Assembly (NCBI GenBank): GCA_008694505.1
Contig: VZDJ01000219.1
Location: 8,101,089-8,165,088 of the forward strand
Length of the DNA: 64,000 nt
Source: Cyanoderma ruficeps
Lineage: Eukaryota; Chordata; Aves; Passeriformes; Timaliidae
Reading direction: 5' to 3'
The notes beneath the pieces were generated by a model, which was given only the letters and a program-made list of their open reading frames with translations, was not told the origin of the DNA and did no database searches. Of this stretch, positions 26,390 through 39,094 are shown piece after piece (the first letter of the stretch is position 1; every line of letters begins with the position of its first letter). Both the position numbers and the translations under genes were made by a program.

Positions 26390-28655
26390 CTGAGTAAAGA
26401 CGTAGAGGAAAATAATTAGAACTGAACAACTAAAAAAAAGAAAAAGTCATCTTGCATGGCACCAACTGTTGGGTGACCAGCAGAGCCCTGTTTGGAGCAC
26501 ACTCATCACCCAGACAGGCATTAATGAATTCCCAAGCAGTCCCCCCTGGCTGCAGCTCAGCCTCTTGCAAAGATGCTCATTTGCAGAGCAGGACACAACT
26601 TGCTGTTAGACAGGAGAAGTTCAATATTCATTAAGCAAAAGAGCCCCCACTTTGCACTGCTGCTGCCTGCAGTACAGATCACCCACCCACGGGTTTTATC
26701 AATCCTGTCACTCACTGTCCCAGGAACACTGAGCCTCGAATGCAGCAGCACCCCCAGCCCTCAGCTGGGGCATTTGCACAGCCAGAGCCCAGAGCTGGGA
26801 ACCTGCAACTGCTCTTTGAGCAATTCAAACAGAAAATGCTGGAAACACAAAAGGTTTAATCTCAAATTTGCATATAGCAACTTACCCTCGCAATAGATCA
26901 CTGCTAAAAAAAGAGCTACATAAAAAGGGAGAATTGAAGCAGGCAGCTGCACGTTGGGAGATTTACTCCAAACCCTCCCAGGAAGCCTATGGAAGCTTGC
27001 AAGCACACGCTTTTCTTTTACAACCCAGGACAGTAATACATTCAACTGTGCTAAAGCAAAAATGTCAGGCACAGAGATTTAAGGAGATAATACAGTGAAG
27101 GCTCAGGGACTAGATAAAATCATAAAAAGATGCAGGCAAAAGCTGCTCTTTACTATCAGTTGTCCCTGTTGAATTGGACGGGGAAGGCAGAGCACAACAG
27201 CTTCAGCAGGAAGGGTGGGTATGGTAACCTTCTCCTCAGTTGCCCAAAATCCAAACCCAGCTTGTCCCTGAGCACCCCCGTTCTTCTGGCTCAAAAAAAC
27301 CCCAACTCTAGTCACTCAGCAGGACAGGGCACCAGATGTACTGGGGTTCAACCTGCTCCAACCAGCACCATCACATGGAAGTCTACGTTGCTTTAGAGGT
27401 TGACCACAGCCTTGGATTCTGCTGTGTCTGCTGAGCTCTGCAGCATGTCTTGGCAACACACAGATTATCCAAGAAGCTCAGTAAAACCAAACCCAAAACA
27501 ACCACCCGCTTTCCCAACTTTCAAATTTCTGGAAGCCATGCAGAAAACATCTCCATGGCCCTCTGCTTGGTGCCTGTAAGCACTTGGTCCCACAGGTCAC
27601 AATGGGAAAACCCAGCAAACTGGAAAGCCCCACAGACATCCATCCTTCCAGCAGCACATGGGCTGAAGCTCCCCCAGCACTGGTGATGCCTGGTCACACA
27701 CGTCTGCCTCTGCTGGAGCCTGGTAAATGCTCTCTTCAGGACACAGCTTTGCCAAATAGGTTTGTCACTGTCTTCCAAATAACTCACATGAATGTCAAGC
27801 ATTTTTCAAGAAGTGCCATGAAACATGGGGCTGCACACGCCACAAACACTGACATATTTCACCAGCACAATCCAGCAGCAGCATATGGGGAGTATTTACA
27901 CAGACCTTTATTATTATTTATGGAAGGTAAACGACACTCTTGGAAACGTGGTGACTTGTGCTGACAACATCTTTGTTTTTAGGAGAAAAAAAAGCCAATA
28001 GGGGAGGGTTGGAGGTTTTGCAAATCTAACCCATGGGTACAAATTCCTCCAGTCCTGTTACAGGAAAAAACCCACGCATTCTCTTCTTCCCATGTTTTTA
28101 CTGTCATTCATCTTACAAGCTGGTCTTATTAAACTTGTTAGTCAGCACAGTAATTAGTAGAAATAAAAAGATAGATATAAATAAAATTCAGATATTGACT
28201 CTTATTAAGTCTTTTATTAAGTCTTCTTAAATGTTATTTTTACTAGCTGGGGTGGAGCACTTTTGTCATGATTGAACTGTTGAGGAACAATTAAGTAGAA
28301 TGCAGCTGTAATTCCTTCCTGATCTCCTGACAAAAGCCAACACACAAACTGTGTGAGAGAAACCAAAACTAATCAGAGCAATGTGACACCAGTATGTTGT
28401 CTCACCAGGTGAGAAGCCAAGATGGGATGGTCCTGAAACCTGAAATCTTTACAGCAGAGCTTTAACTGGTGGCAGCAGTAACGCCCTGGGGCAGGAAGCA
28501 GTGCCAGGTCTGTGTGGTTCCTCTCCAGGAAGGGCAAAGGCACAGCGTGGCCCAAAGGATGGGTGATGCACAACTTGTGTGTCACCCTGAATTTTCTGCC
28601 TTCTGTCTTCGTGCTGTAGATTCTCACACAGCTTCATGTAAACAATGTGTATTTT
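26390..28655. other. non-coding stretch, nothing assignable
   Basis: No recognised gene. It ends in an AT-rich zone at 28,120-28,240 that holds a 12-bp duplication. Reading frames are short and unassignable. Confidence 0.5.
28202..28225. repeat. perfect 12-bp tandem duplication
   Basis: TTATTAAGTCTT occurs twice in direct succession, in an AT-rich stretch (28,130-28,240) that also has several TAAAT/ATAAA motifs. Confidence 0.85.
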
Positions 28656-28660
28656 TAGAA

Positions 28661-28860
28661 TGTTTACATAGTTCTCCTCTGAGAGAAGAGATGATTGATG
28701 GTGATGTCCCCCATCCAGGTTAGAGAGGTGGCGACCTGTGTAGCCAATCTCTTGACCTTTGTACAAATGTATATAAATGGAGTTAGATTTTTGAATTGAA
28801 GAGTTTGTTCCCTTGAACTGGTGCTGGTGGCCTCATCTTTCTGTCCCTGAAGTTGGGACA
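28661..28860 (+). mobile_element. candidate solo LTR of an endogenous retrovirus
   Basis: This 200-base block begins TGTTTACAT and ends GTTGGGACA, giving the TG...CA ends typical of retroviral LTRs. A TATA box (TATATAAA at 28,770-28,777) is followed about 23 bases later by TTGAAGAGTTTGTTC, which looks like a decayed polyadenylation/R-region (AATAAAGAG-like) segment. A U5-like stretch ends in TCTTTCTGTCCCTGA. The layout resembles short LTRs of bird endogenous retroviruses. No gag, pol or env remnants adjoin it, so it would be a solo LTR. The flanking five bases (TAGAA before, CTCCC after) do not match, so target-site duplications are lost or the ends are slightly misplaced. Confidence 0.45.
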
Positions 28861-30470
28861 CTCCCAGCCTCAGTGATCAACACTCTTGGGACCAGTCTGG
28901 CTTTTAGGGTGCCAGCACTTCACTCTTGTCACACCGCAGCTGCTCGACAAGTCCCAGAATCTCACTGTCCCTGTTTCTGTCTATCCCAAGTGGAAACCAG
29001 CCTGTCTCCAACATGGAAGGACACTTTGATAAATGCAGTAATTATCACCAGACACCCCACCCAGCAAGCAAGAAAATAAAGGCCATTTATTTGTCCAGCT
29101 AGTTATAAAACTACTACCAGAAAACTCTGCAAATCAAGCCTCTGGAATCTGATTTAATTAAATCAATGAGAATTATATCACTAATTCATCAGAAAGCCCA
29201 AAGCTAACAGGAAATTGTTTATATCGACTACAAACTCCTTCCATGGAGCTGCCTGGCTGTACCCCGCTAGGGAACAGCCCAGCTGCACCTCTGCCGCTCC
29301 ATTTGTCATCTCAATGCACCATTTGTTCCTCCCAACACAGATCATCTTACACAAAGCAGTTGTCATGCTTCTTCCAGGCCCTACCATCTCAAGCACTTTG
29401 CACATTCCTCCTCTCCACACGTGCTCATAAAAATCACTCGCCCTAAGAGCTTTTTAAATGGGGCTTGTCAAAAACATCAAGATGGAAGGTGCACAGGACA
29501 GAACCTCCGGTTTCTTGTGGTATTCGCTGAAACATCCAAACACACAGCCTGGTACCAACAGGCTTTTCTTTCCACAACATACCCCTGAGACATGGTTGTA
29601 AAGCAGAATCCTGAGGGAGGGAAAGGAGACACAGCAATCTGAAAAGGAAACTTCACACAGGTAAAAGCCTACAAAAAGCACAGCTTGGATACCTGTAACA
29701 GAAACGATGAGGAAGTGATTTAAGGCCATTTGGAAATGTCATTTCAGTAGCTGGTTGAACACCTTTAGAATACAAATATTCAGCAGGCTATTTACAGTTC
29801 AAGGGGAAAAGTTTCCACTTTGCCCAACCCCCAGCCGAGCACAGTCTATTCTTAGTGAGGAACATAAATTTTGAGCAACTCCAACAGACACGAAGAAGTC
29901 ACTGGCTTTATCTCAATTTAACTGATTTCAGGAAACTTAAGCAATACTCAAGATGAGGGCTCTCAATCTCAAAGACACTCAAACCCTTCTAGACCTGCTA
30001 TTGTGTAGACAGCAATTGCTGATTTATTGACTGCAAAGTGCTGTGGATCAAGCCTTAGTATTTGCTAATATCTCTCCTGGAAATGGCCTTTAATGGCCCA
30101 ATTCCACTACTATTAGTGAGAAAGGAACAATGCCCATTTTCTTCAATAGAGTTGGATGAAGTTGTATCAGTTAGCAGCCGAACTGGAAAAATAAAACATT
30201 TGGATCAATTACTCTTACTGCTAAGATATTTAGCACACATTTTGTCTTGATATGAAAACTTCAAATCTAGGGCTAAACCAATGAAATTATAGTACAGTTT
30301 CCAGATTAAAAAGAAAGGTGTTGAGAAGTGGAAATCCACCACTCATTCCCTTGGGTGCAATTCAGAAGTAACCCTGACGAAACCAGGGCAGCTCCAGGAA
30401 CATAAATACGAAGTGACAGGGAAATCCAGCCTACTATTCACATCACATATTCCATGGTTCTTTCTATTTC
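28861..30470. other. non-coding stretch with one AT-rich element-like patch
   Basis: At 29,140-29,225 the sequence GAATCTGATTTAATTAAATC, then GAATTATATCACTAATTC, contains a TTTAATTAAA near-palindrome and further ATTA cores. This makes it a small candidate element. The remainder is ordinary non-coding DNA. Confidence 0.35.
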
Positions 30471-30479
30471 ACAGTAATA

Positions 30480-30900
30480 TACCAAGTTAAGCTGCTTATT
30501 AGATGGGCACATTCTCCTAACCGCAGCCAGGCTTGTATGTTATGTTGGGCTTGCCATCAGTACTGACCGCCCTTTAATCATAATTCTGCTGTCATTTGTG
30601 GTTCCACTTCAGAAGATCTTTGCTTTAATGGGATCGCTGTTAGCACTTGCTGCAGCCCCAAAGAGAGGCATGTGAGTAATGCCATGAGAGGGACTCCCCG
30701 TAACCATCCCTATTTATACAAACCCTCCTGTGCATTTTCCTAACAATCTATACTTTCAAATACTTCTGTTGGCCTACAGGATGTTGTGGCATATGCTTCC
30801 AAGCCCCACAGTACACCCATTAGCAAAAAAACGACCTTCCTAACACGACCTAATAACAGCTAATAACCGCCATAAATCATAAAAAGGCTGTGGTACAGAA
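30480..30900. other. candidate conserved non-coding element
   Basis: About 420 repeat-free bases with retained CpGs (CTAACCGCAGCC, CTGACCGCCC, CCCCGTAACC, CACGACC, AACCGCC) and motif clusters such as CCCTTTAATCATAATTC and CTAATAACAGCTAATAACCG. CATAAATCATAAAAAGG follows at 30,870-30,887. Retained CpG in AT-rich surroundings suggests constraint. ATAAATCATAAA resembles HOX/CDX-type targets. Not verified. Confidence 0.35.
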
Positions 30901-33900
30901 GGTCTTCCATGGAATGAAAAAAAACCCCAAATTTTTATTAGCAGAATCACTAATGGACACAGAGTCCTCATGTGATCAATTTACTTCTAGGAAATGCCTG
31001 GTATCAGATAATGAAATTATCTCACAAAACAAAAACAACCCCCAAACCAGCACTTTCAAATAGCACAGTGCAGTCTGGCAGCTCATGAATGAAACACTCC
31101 GTAGATGTTTGTGTACATTTATAATTTACTACACCACATTAAGAAATAAGACAACTGCAAACGACAAGTTGATGCTCTCCCAGCTGTGTACACTATGCAA
31201 TGATACCTTCCACCAGGCCTCAGCCAGCCTCCCTACCAACTCTCCAGTTGGGAGAAAGAAGGATCCAGAGGATCCAGATCAGTTCCAGCAACTGAGTAAC
31301 GAACGGCAGCAACTCGGCCTTCAAAAGCTCCGAAGCAATACACACTGAAGTGCTGTTTAGTGTGTGTGCACATGACAGAAGCAGAAGCACAAATCCCACT
31401 CCTGATCCAGAGCATCACACCTGCTCCAGACCTTGCTTTCATCCTGCAACCCAAACTTGTATAAAATCACTGCTAATCTCACGCAGAGGCAGATATACAA
31501 ATCTGGCAGCTCATGCTGGACCAGGTTCAGCCCCTCTGGAACAAAGTATCAAACTCAGCCAGTCACACACCTGGCTTTTACACATGTTCCCAGCTCAGAG
31601 AGAAATCTCCAGGTACAGTTTTCAGCAAATAACTGATCCTACAAAACATAGCAAGACAAGCTTTTCTTTATGTCCTCATCAGGAGAAGACTCAATGTACC
31701 TGCACAAAAGTGCCTCACAGGATATTTTCTATAACACTTTCACCTGCTCTTGATCTTTCTACCTGAATTTCTCCATCGTTTGAACTTCTCCCACTGTTTG
31801 CAGTTGCACCTGTAACCCCAGTGAATTATTCCACGCAGGCTCATCCTAATGGCTGAATCACAAGCGACCCATGTTACCGTAACCCCAAACTCTTTTTGCA
31901 CACCCAGCTAAGGAGGCTCTGCAGTTTCAGTTCCATGAACAAGTTGACCGATTTGAATGAAGCAATGGAAAAGATTCAAGATCTCAACAGCCACCTTTTC
32001 TCTCTGCAGATCCACTGGCTACACTCAGCATCTTGTCTTTGTTCCAGTTTCAGTAGAGCTGAAGCCTCCTGGCAGCAATCCAGGGACAGCCATGGATCCC
32101 TGATGCTTTCAGAGGGCACCTTCTCCTGTCCACAGGGCACAGCAGGGCACTGTCTGAAGACATTCCTTCCCCAGCTTCCATACCCTGCGTGATCCCCATT
32201 CCTACACCCTGTCCTGAGTTCCAGCCCTGCAGAAAGCACCAGACCTTTTGACAGCACCCAAGTGGAACATCCCAACTTCCTGCACTTGTGGCTTTCTCTT
32301 CCATTTGTTTTTAAGCTGTGGAAGGTACATGGACCGTGATCCCCGAGCCAGGTGACCAGGCTGAACACGGTGCAGGATGTTTATACACGTGCTTTGGAAC
32401 AGCCTACACAGACACGTTCAAAACTGCTGTAATCAGGAAATGAGCCATGAAATGTGTAAGCGGCAGCACATTAATAATCTGTTTTATAGCTTAAATTAGA
32501 ATCTTTGGAATTTCACAGCCAGACACTTTTAAATAGGTCAAAAATGCAGTAATCACACTTAATGATCACACTGTGATGTGCACCGCATCAGAGCTGGGAG
32601 TGAGGAAACCTGAGCAGAATGGATATGAACTACAGGCACACTCAAAAAAGCATTTAAAGAACCTCAGGAACAAAACACATAACTCAGGCACCAAGTTTTT
32701 TATCTTTTGATCCTGCTCTTCAGAAATGACGTGTGAGATTTCATGTGATCACAGACAACAAATGCTGTTCTCTGTATTTTCCTTTTAGTTAGCACTACAG
32801 ATTAGGAAAGGATTTGACCACTTACAAGTAGTGAGAATTTAGTGATGTTAACAAAAGCACCCATCTTCCCCATCTGAGAAACATGATTTGCTATTGTACC
32901 TGCCCACGCAAATGTCACCCTCAGTGCACAAATCTAAAACACATTCCTGGGCATCAGCATTTGGGTTTCTTTTAAAGAAAAGAACAAGAATCCACAGATC
33001 AATCTCAGTAATCTTTTAAGTCTCCAAACCAGGGAAACCCTTCACAACTTCGCTAAATTTAGACACATGCTTGCGTTCTCTCTACATCAACTTGATTTCA
33101 GGTACAATAAACCTGATGGAAAAATTGAATAAAGAATGAGAATTTCAGCAAAAGACGCAGTCAATGACTAATTAATCCTGTCCTGTCAAGCTACTGAGGC
33201 ATAACCAAAAAGGCAAACTAGGAAAAAAAAAATCAGCTATATTCTGTGAAAACAAAGTCAATGTTTGTCTACTGTGAAAGTACAAAGTCAGCAGGGGAGA
33301 CTGCTTGGAAGCTTGTAAGAAAGCAGTAGAGAAATGGTTTTTTGGTTTCTTTTCTCCTCCAGTCAAACTTGGCTTCTTCTAAAAAAACAAAGCAAGGCAA
33401 AAGATGAAAGGCCTTCTCTTCTGAAGCCAAAGATGAAGAATACAAAGAATATTAATGACTAACAAGTCTGTCTGTAAATGCCATGAGCTTAGCTGTAGAA
33501 GGGACTAAAAGGAAGAACAGTACTGCTATTAACTAATAAGTTTCTGATCTAACAAGCAGTGATGAAGGCTGATTGGGTCATTTATGGAAGGGAACATCAG
33601 TTCAGAAGAACACAGGCTCCCTGCAGAGGATAAAAGGAAAGAAGAAAAGATGCCATTATATACATGCAAAAGCTCAGGATGGTTCATTCACCCAGCATAT
33701 AAAGGTAGTAAATTCCCAATTAGGGCTTGTCTATCCCTCACACATTTTTGTGTGCAGGTACAGCAGATGGCTGTCTGGTGGAAAACTTGAGAATCGGTGC
33801 AAATTTGTCACCAGCCTTATATTACAGAACACTGGATTTTGATGAATCGCATTTCCTAAAGGAAAAATGAAAAATACACAGAACCTTGCCTTTGTCGCAG

Positions 33901-36900
33901 CAAAGCCTTATTATTGGACCCAGCATAAGCCTGCCTAGCCAGGACCATTTCCCAATGTCCTGGAATCCTGCAGTGGTCCAGGAGGGTCTTAAGGATCAGG
34001 GGCAAAGGAGGGAGGCAGGCACTGGCCTCTCATCTCTGCACAAGCACAGCGAGACCAGCGCAAAGCACGTCCTTCCATGTTTGTAGTTTGCCCGTTCTCT
34101 TTCAAGAAATTCTTCTAATTTAAGTAACTGAAACACAATAAAACCAGGAAGAAGAAAAACAACCACCTCGGAGCCAAAAGTGACACCACGCCAACTTCAG
34201 ATTTGGAAACTGATTCATTTGCCAGCTCACAGGCACACACACCTTGTGTGTCTATATTTATATGCATGGACTCAGGCTCCCTGCTTGGTAGAGGCACTGT
34301 GAGTATTTTTAAATCAGCCAGAAATCAAGAATCACTCTACTTAGAGAAGATGGAAAAAATTCCCTTTTCTCTAAACTCAGATTAGAGGACTCTTGACGCA
34401 TCAGCTCTGCCTGTAGCATCCAGCCAGGCTGAGAGCCAGCACGGACACACAATTCCCTCTGAGATTCCTTCCCTTAACAGGCCACTGCTCACTCCTGCAG
34501 ACAGGCTGTATTCTGCATTGCAGCCTGATCCAGCAGATGATATGAGAAGCTTCAGTGTCAGGATGGAAATCTGGGAAGCATTCTGGCAGTGTGAGAGATG
34601 GCAATGCCGAACCCAGGACTGCCAGGGAGCCGCGCTGCTGCCCCTTCCCGCTGCCTCACTGGGCCGGGAATTCAGAGCCCCACCTCCAATGCCCAGCTTT
34701 GCCCATAACCCACAGTGGTCTCAGGAGATCACCAAACTCTCTCAGCATCCCCTTATGGAAAAGGGGGATAACAAAGTGTCTCAGCAGCATCACAAAGGTT
34801 TGTTAATGCTTGTAAGCACTTTGTAGATAAGCAACATCAAGACAGCAGTTAGCAGAGGGATTTGGGGCACAGACAGACATAAATCCAAAGCACTCGTATC
34901 ATATAGTTCTTTTTTAGACAAGCATAGCAGCAGATCAGCTCCCTGCATTTAGTGGTTGTGGGCTCCATCCTCTCAACAGACTGAGAGCTCTGCCTTTGAT
35001 CCAAAAAAATGAGTCCACGGAGAATATTCACATGTTTAATGTTAATCATACGCTTAAATTCTCTGAATCTATAAAGAGAGAAAAAGAGAAAAGTGTTCCC
35101 CAGCTCCAAAACAAACACAAATTCCCAGAAGTTATATTTAGGACATGAGCAAACATTTGGCCAGTAAAGGAAAAGCCTTCACTGTACACCTGCTAAGCTT
35201 CTGCATCCCTCAGGAAACCTGCAGGTGGGAAAAGCGTCCAGAGTGAGTTTGCTTACATAAAACCTTTCTAAAACAACCAGCATGGTGATATTTGAAAGAA
35301 GCACCCCAGAGCATGTGACCTACTATTCTTACACAGGCAGAGCAGTCCTTGAGCAAGGAAATCAGAAAACAGAATAAATGAAGATTATTAAGAAATTCAC
35401 CACACAGATTTGAACTTCTGACTAGGAATTTATAGTTGCAAACGAATGCATTCATTTATTAACTGTCTACTGTGAGAGAAGAGGCTTTCCTCAGAGAACA
35501 GGCACCCAGTTCTCACTAATTCCATATGCCTTCAGCAGCACCTAGAAAGCATCTTCTCATAACTCTGCATCAGAAAGGAACAATACTGACCAAAAGGAAT
35601 GGAACCCCCTTGTTCATTTTCAGCACATGGTGCTCCCTCATCCTCACTATCTGAAATATCTAACTCAATTTACATCCTCCTAAACTCCTGGGCTAGCCAA
35701 TGGTTTGGGGCTACCAGTCTGCTAAATCTGCTGGCCAGAGTGTCCAGGAGTCTCTGCTCTTGCATCAACCCCACTTTGACTCAGGCCATCCTGAGTCCCT
35801 TCCTGCAGATGGATCGGGTCTGTGAGTGAGGACACAGCTCCCCTGGCGCCGGTGAGCTGGGCAGAGCAGGAGCACGGAGGGAGCTGCAGCAGAGGATGCA
35901 GCGAGCTCCACTCAGTCAGACACTCCTGCAGAGCAGAGCACTTCCAGCAACAACCACAGCTGCAGCACGGACACAGCCCTGGCCAGACCAGCATCTGCAG
36001 CATAAACATAGAGCTGGCTTCCAGAGATGATTTTCAAAACCCTGTTAAACAAGCATGTATAGCAAGAAAAGCCTCAGGCAACCAAAGGGCCACTAAGCAG
36101 AGCTTCACTGCTGTAGCAGACCCATAAACATTATCCAGCTTACTCACAGCAACATCAGGTTTTGCCAGCAACGTGAAAAGGACAAATCACTCTCTCACCA
36201 GCATAAATTGTCCAAGTTAAATAAGGCTAATTATTTCTAAGAATTTTTAAAGAATCCTTTAAGATTGCTTTCCTCAAATTTGATTTTAAAATGCTGTAAA
36301 TATTTTCAACTAAATATCACTAGATGAAATTGACTTGATGGTATAAAAGTACCATTTTCTTAAATAATGGCTTTTTGAGAAGTGTGTTGTATTTTAACAG
36401 TACGCAGCACTTTTACCTTCGTAAACCAGAATGAGATGTACTAGTCACACCCTACAAAGGGTTAACAAGGTGTTTATCTTCCTTGTTTGACTGAATTGGA
36501 ACTACACAAAAATGCCCTGACTCAAAGCAGGCAGAATATATCCCTACCTTCACCTGCCATAAACCAAGAAGCACGAGGGATAGAATTACAAGGCTGGGTG
36601 AGGCTGTAAGAAGACCAAGGGAAGTTAAGATGCCACAAGGAATCCTGGTTATATTTCTCCACCTCCTTTGCAAGACACTTTGCTGTCCCAAGGTTTGCAG
36701 ACACTACAAAACAACACAAAGTTCAGTGCTGTTGCAGCTTAACAACGTGACCCGGCAGACCCCAGCACTGGGGAAACCTTCTGGAGAGGATTGAAAGCCC
36801 CAGAGGACACCTCCAGGACTTTCTTTCACCAATCTCCTGGAGGAAGAAGCACTGTCTTCTATGACGGGGTAGCTACAAGGCATAACTCCAAGCTTGTGCA

Positions 36901-38285
36901 GTGCAGGGCATCTCTCACAATGAGCTCAGACCTCTTAGACATCTCTGGTGCCTTTGCTTTGTCCAGTGCCTCCATTAATATCACCCAGGACTTCATTACC
37001 AGGCACTTTCCCCTGGCTTGACTCTTCCTTTGCTCTACCACTTCTTCGCTGAAGTACACAAAGAGCCAGAGTGTAACAAAGAAATGCACTCCCCATCCTC
37101 ACCCAGTCATCCTCCTCCATCCCGCAGAGGCAGCCCACTCCTTCTCCCATCCCTAACAAATCAGTGAGATTAAAATAGTCCTGGGAAACAGAGCAGCAGC
37201 AAGGGGCATCTTTCAGTGCTCAGGAGAGCAGATCCACCTCCAGGCACGAGGTGCCACTGGCTGCACCACAGAGCACAGGTATCGCACAGCAAGAGCTGAA
37301 CCTGGGCAGGGACTGCTGGAATACACCTTTTCAGCTACACTGGCTTGAGAACAACAATTAAATTCCAGTCTAATTTCCTCCTGATCTACAGCTCTAACTC
37401 CTTAGTGACTCCCATTAAGCCAATTCCCAGTTGTGGTATCACTCAGGGTGTTTGCCTTAAATAAGGAGCCCAGGAAGCTATTAAAACAATAACTATCTCT
37501 TTATCTGGAAAATACATGCCCAGGAAATTTCTCCTGTGGAATACAAATGTCAGTATTTCAGGTTTCAGTATCATCATATGATGTGCCATCAGCACCCTAC
37601 TCAACACATGGGCAGAGACCATCAAGTCCAGAGAATACAATCAAAGCATAAATGGTTCGTCCTCTGCACTTCTCTTTTTCCTCATCATGTCCCAGTGTTT
37701 TATCCTGTGCCAGAGGGAGCAGTGCCCAGTGCGGGTCCTCCAACAGCCACCAAAACACCGAAGGCTATGGGATGTTACCCAGGAATACCCTGGGTATTAA
37801 AGCCACCGCTGAGGAGGTCTGTGCAGCTGCTCCCCTGTCCTGCTAATTGGGTACTGTGGACACGCTCACGCCGTAAGCACATCTTTGACATAACACAGCA
37901 TGACAATTCTTCCAGAGTCACAGAAATGCAGAGCATACAAATAAACCTGAATGCTGAAACCATTTCATTGTTCATAAGAATATGCACGCTGCACCTGTTA
38001 CGACCAAGGGCAATGTCTGTGCCTTGGAGCTGATTATTTCAGCCTCTAACAAGCCTGTCTGTCTTGGAGGGCTGTTAAACTCCACGAGTTAATAAAGCAC
38101 AACAAAATTATTTCACAAAAGGAAATCATTACCGAATATACAGGGAGAGATCTTTAAATGCAAGGTAAAGAAAACAGTCCTCAAACTGACATTTCCCTTT
38201 CAGCATCTCACAACCGCTGGGTCAATTTAAATCAAATTTAACTGAAACAAAATAACTCCAAAATTGACATTGGTAAAGTCCTACC
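30901..38285. other. non-coding stretch left of the CpG island
   Basis: If the candidate minus-strand first exon is real, this would be intron 1 or beyond. I found no exon that I would support in it. An AT-rich, repeat-free patch at 36,200-36,420 (TAAATAAGGCTAATTATTTC, GATGAAATTGACTTGATGG) looks element-like. Frames elsewhere, such as 165 codons at 37,536-38,033, match no family I know. Confidence 0.45.
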
Positions 38286-38765
38286 CTGAAACAAATGTTC
38301 GGGAGCCCAGCTGCAACCCCAGCCCGGGACTCCCGACAGAGAGGAAGGCAGGAGCGGGGAGCGCTCCCCAAGCCCCGTCCCGGCGGGAGGGAGCAGCCGG
38401 CGCTCCCGCAGCCCCGAGGGGAGCCGGAGCCGGAGCCGCCGCAGGGAGCAGGTGGCAGAGCCGGTCCCCGCAGTCCAGCCCAGCCCCGGCGCCACCGCCA
38501 GCACGCGTGGGGCGCCGGGCCGGGGGAGATTTTTCGTCGGGGAGAAGGAGCCGGAGGAGCGCAGGAGAGGAGCGGCACCCGCGGCTGCGGCAGCGCGGTG
38601 CGGGCAGGGCGCGGCGGAGGGGACGGGACCGGCACTCACCGAGCTACGCGCGGCTGCTGCTGCTGTTGCCCCCGCTGCCGTCCATGGGGGCGGCGGGGCG
38701 ACGGGAGCCCGCTGCGGGCCACGGCCGCCCCGCGATCCGCCGCATCTGCCCGGCGCCGCCGCCGC

Positions 38766-38791
38766 GGAGGAGGATGAGGAGGAGGAGGAAG
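38766..38791. repeat. imperfect (GAG/GGA)n purine repeat
   Basis: A short purine run of GAG/GGA triplets with one GAT interruption lies inside the CpG island. On the minus strand it reads CTC/TCC repeats within the candidate first exon. Short triplet repeats like this are common in CpG-island 5' UTRs. Confidence 0.65.
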
Positions 38792-38856
38792 AGCGGAGCG
38801 CGCCGCCCCGGAGCCCCGCACAGCCCGGCCACAGAGCGCCGCCTGCCCGCCGCGCC

Positions 38857-38895
38857 GGGATGGGATGGGTTCGGATGGCATGGGATGGGATGGGC
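38857..38895. repeat. imperfect (GGGAT)n short tandem repeat
   Basis: The plus strand carries repeated GGGAT/GGATG units (CGGGATGGGATGGG, then a variant unit, then ATGGGATGGGATGGG) inside the CpG island. The candidate minus-strand first exon would transcribe it as ATCCC repeats. The runs of G triplets also give it some potential to form a G-rich secondary structure on the plus strand. Confidence 0.7.
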
Positions 38896-39094
38896 TCCCG
38901 GCGGGGCGGGGGGGCCCGGCCGCGGGGGCAGGTGCAGCCGCCCGGGGCGGGGGGCGGCGCGGAGCCGGAGCCGGGCGCGGCCCCGGGGCGGCGCAGCTGC
39001 CGGAGCGGGGCTGGCGGCGACCGTGCGCGGAACGGGGGGCGAGGAGCGGCTGGAAGCGTCTGTAATGTAACGTGGCCGGGCGCGAATCCGCCCC

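Noticed and set aside
37536..38033. 165-codon plus-strand frame close to the CpG island
   Set aside because: No family resemblance, no convincing splice sites at its edges and mixed composition. Treated as chance.
38264..39070. 268-codon open frame on the plus strand through the CpG island
   Set aside because: Composed of Arg/Gly/Ala/Pro runs, overlaps equally open frames on the other strand and in a second plus frame, and resembles no known protein. Stop codons are simply rare in such GC-rich DNA.
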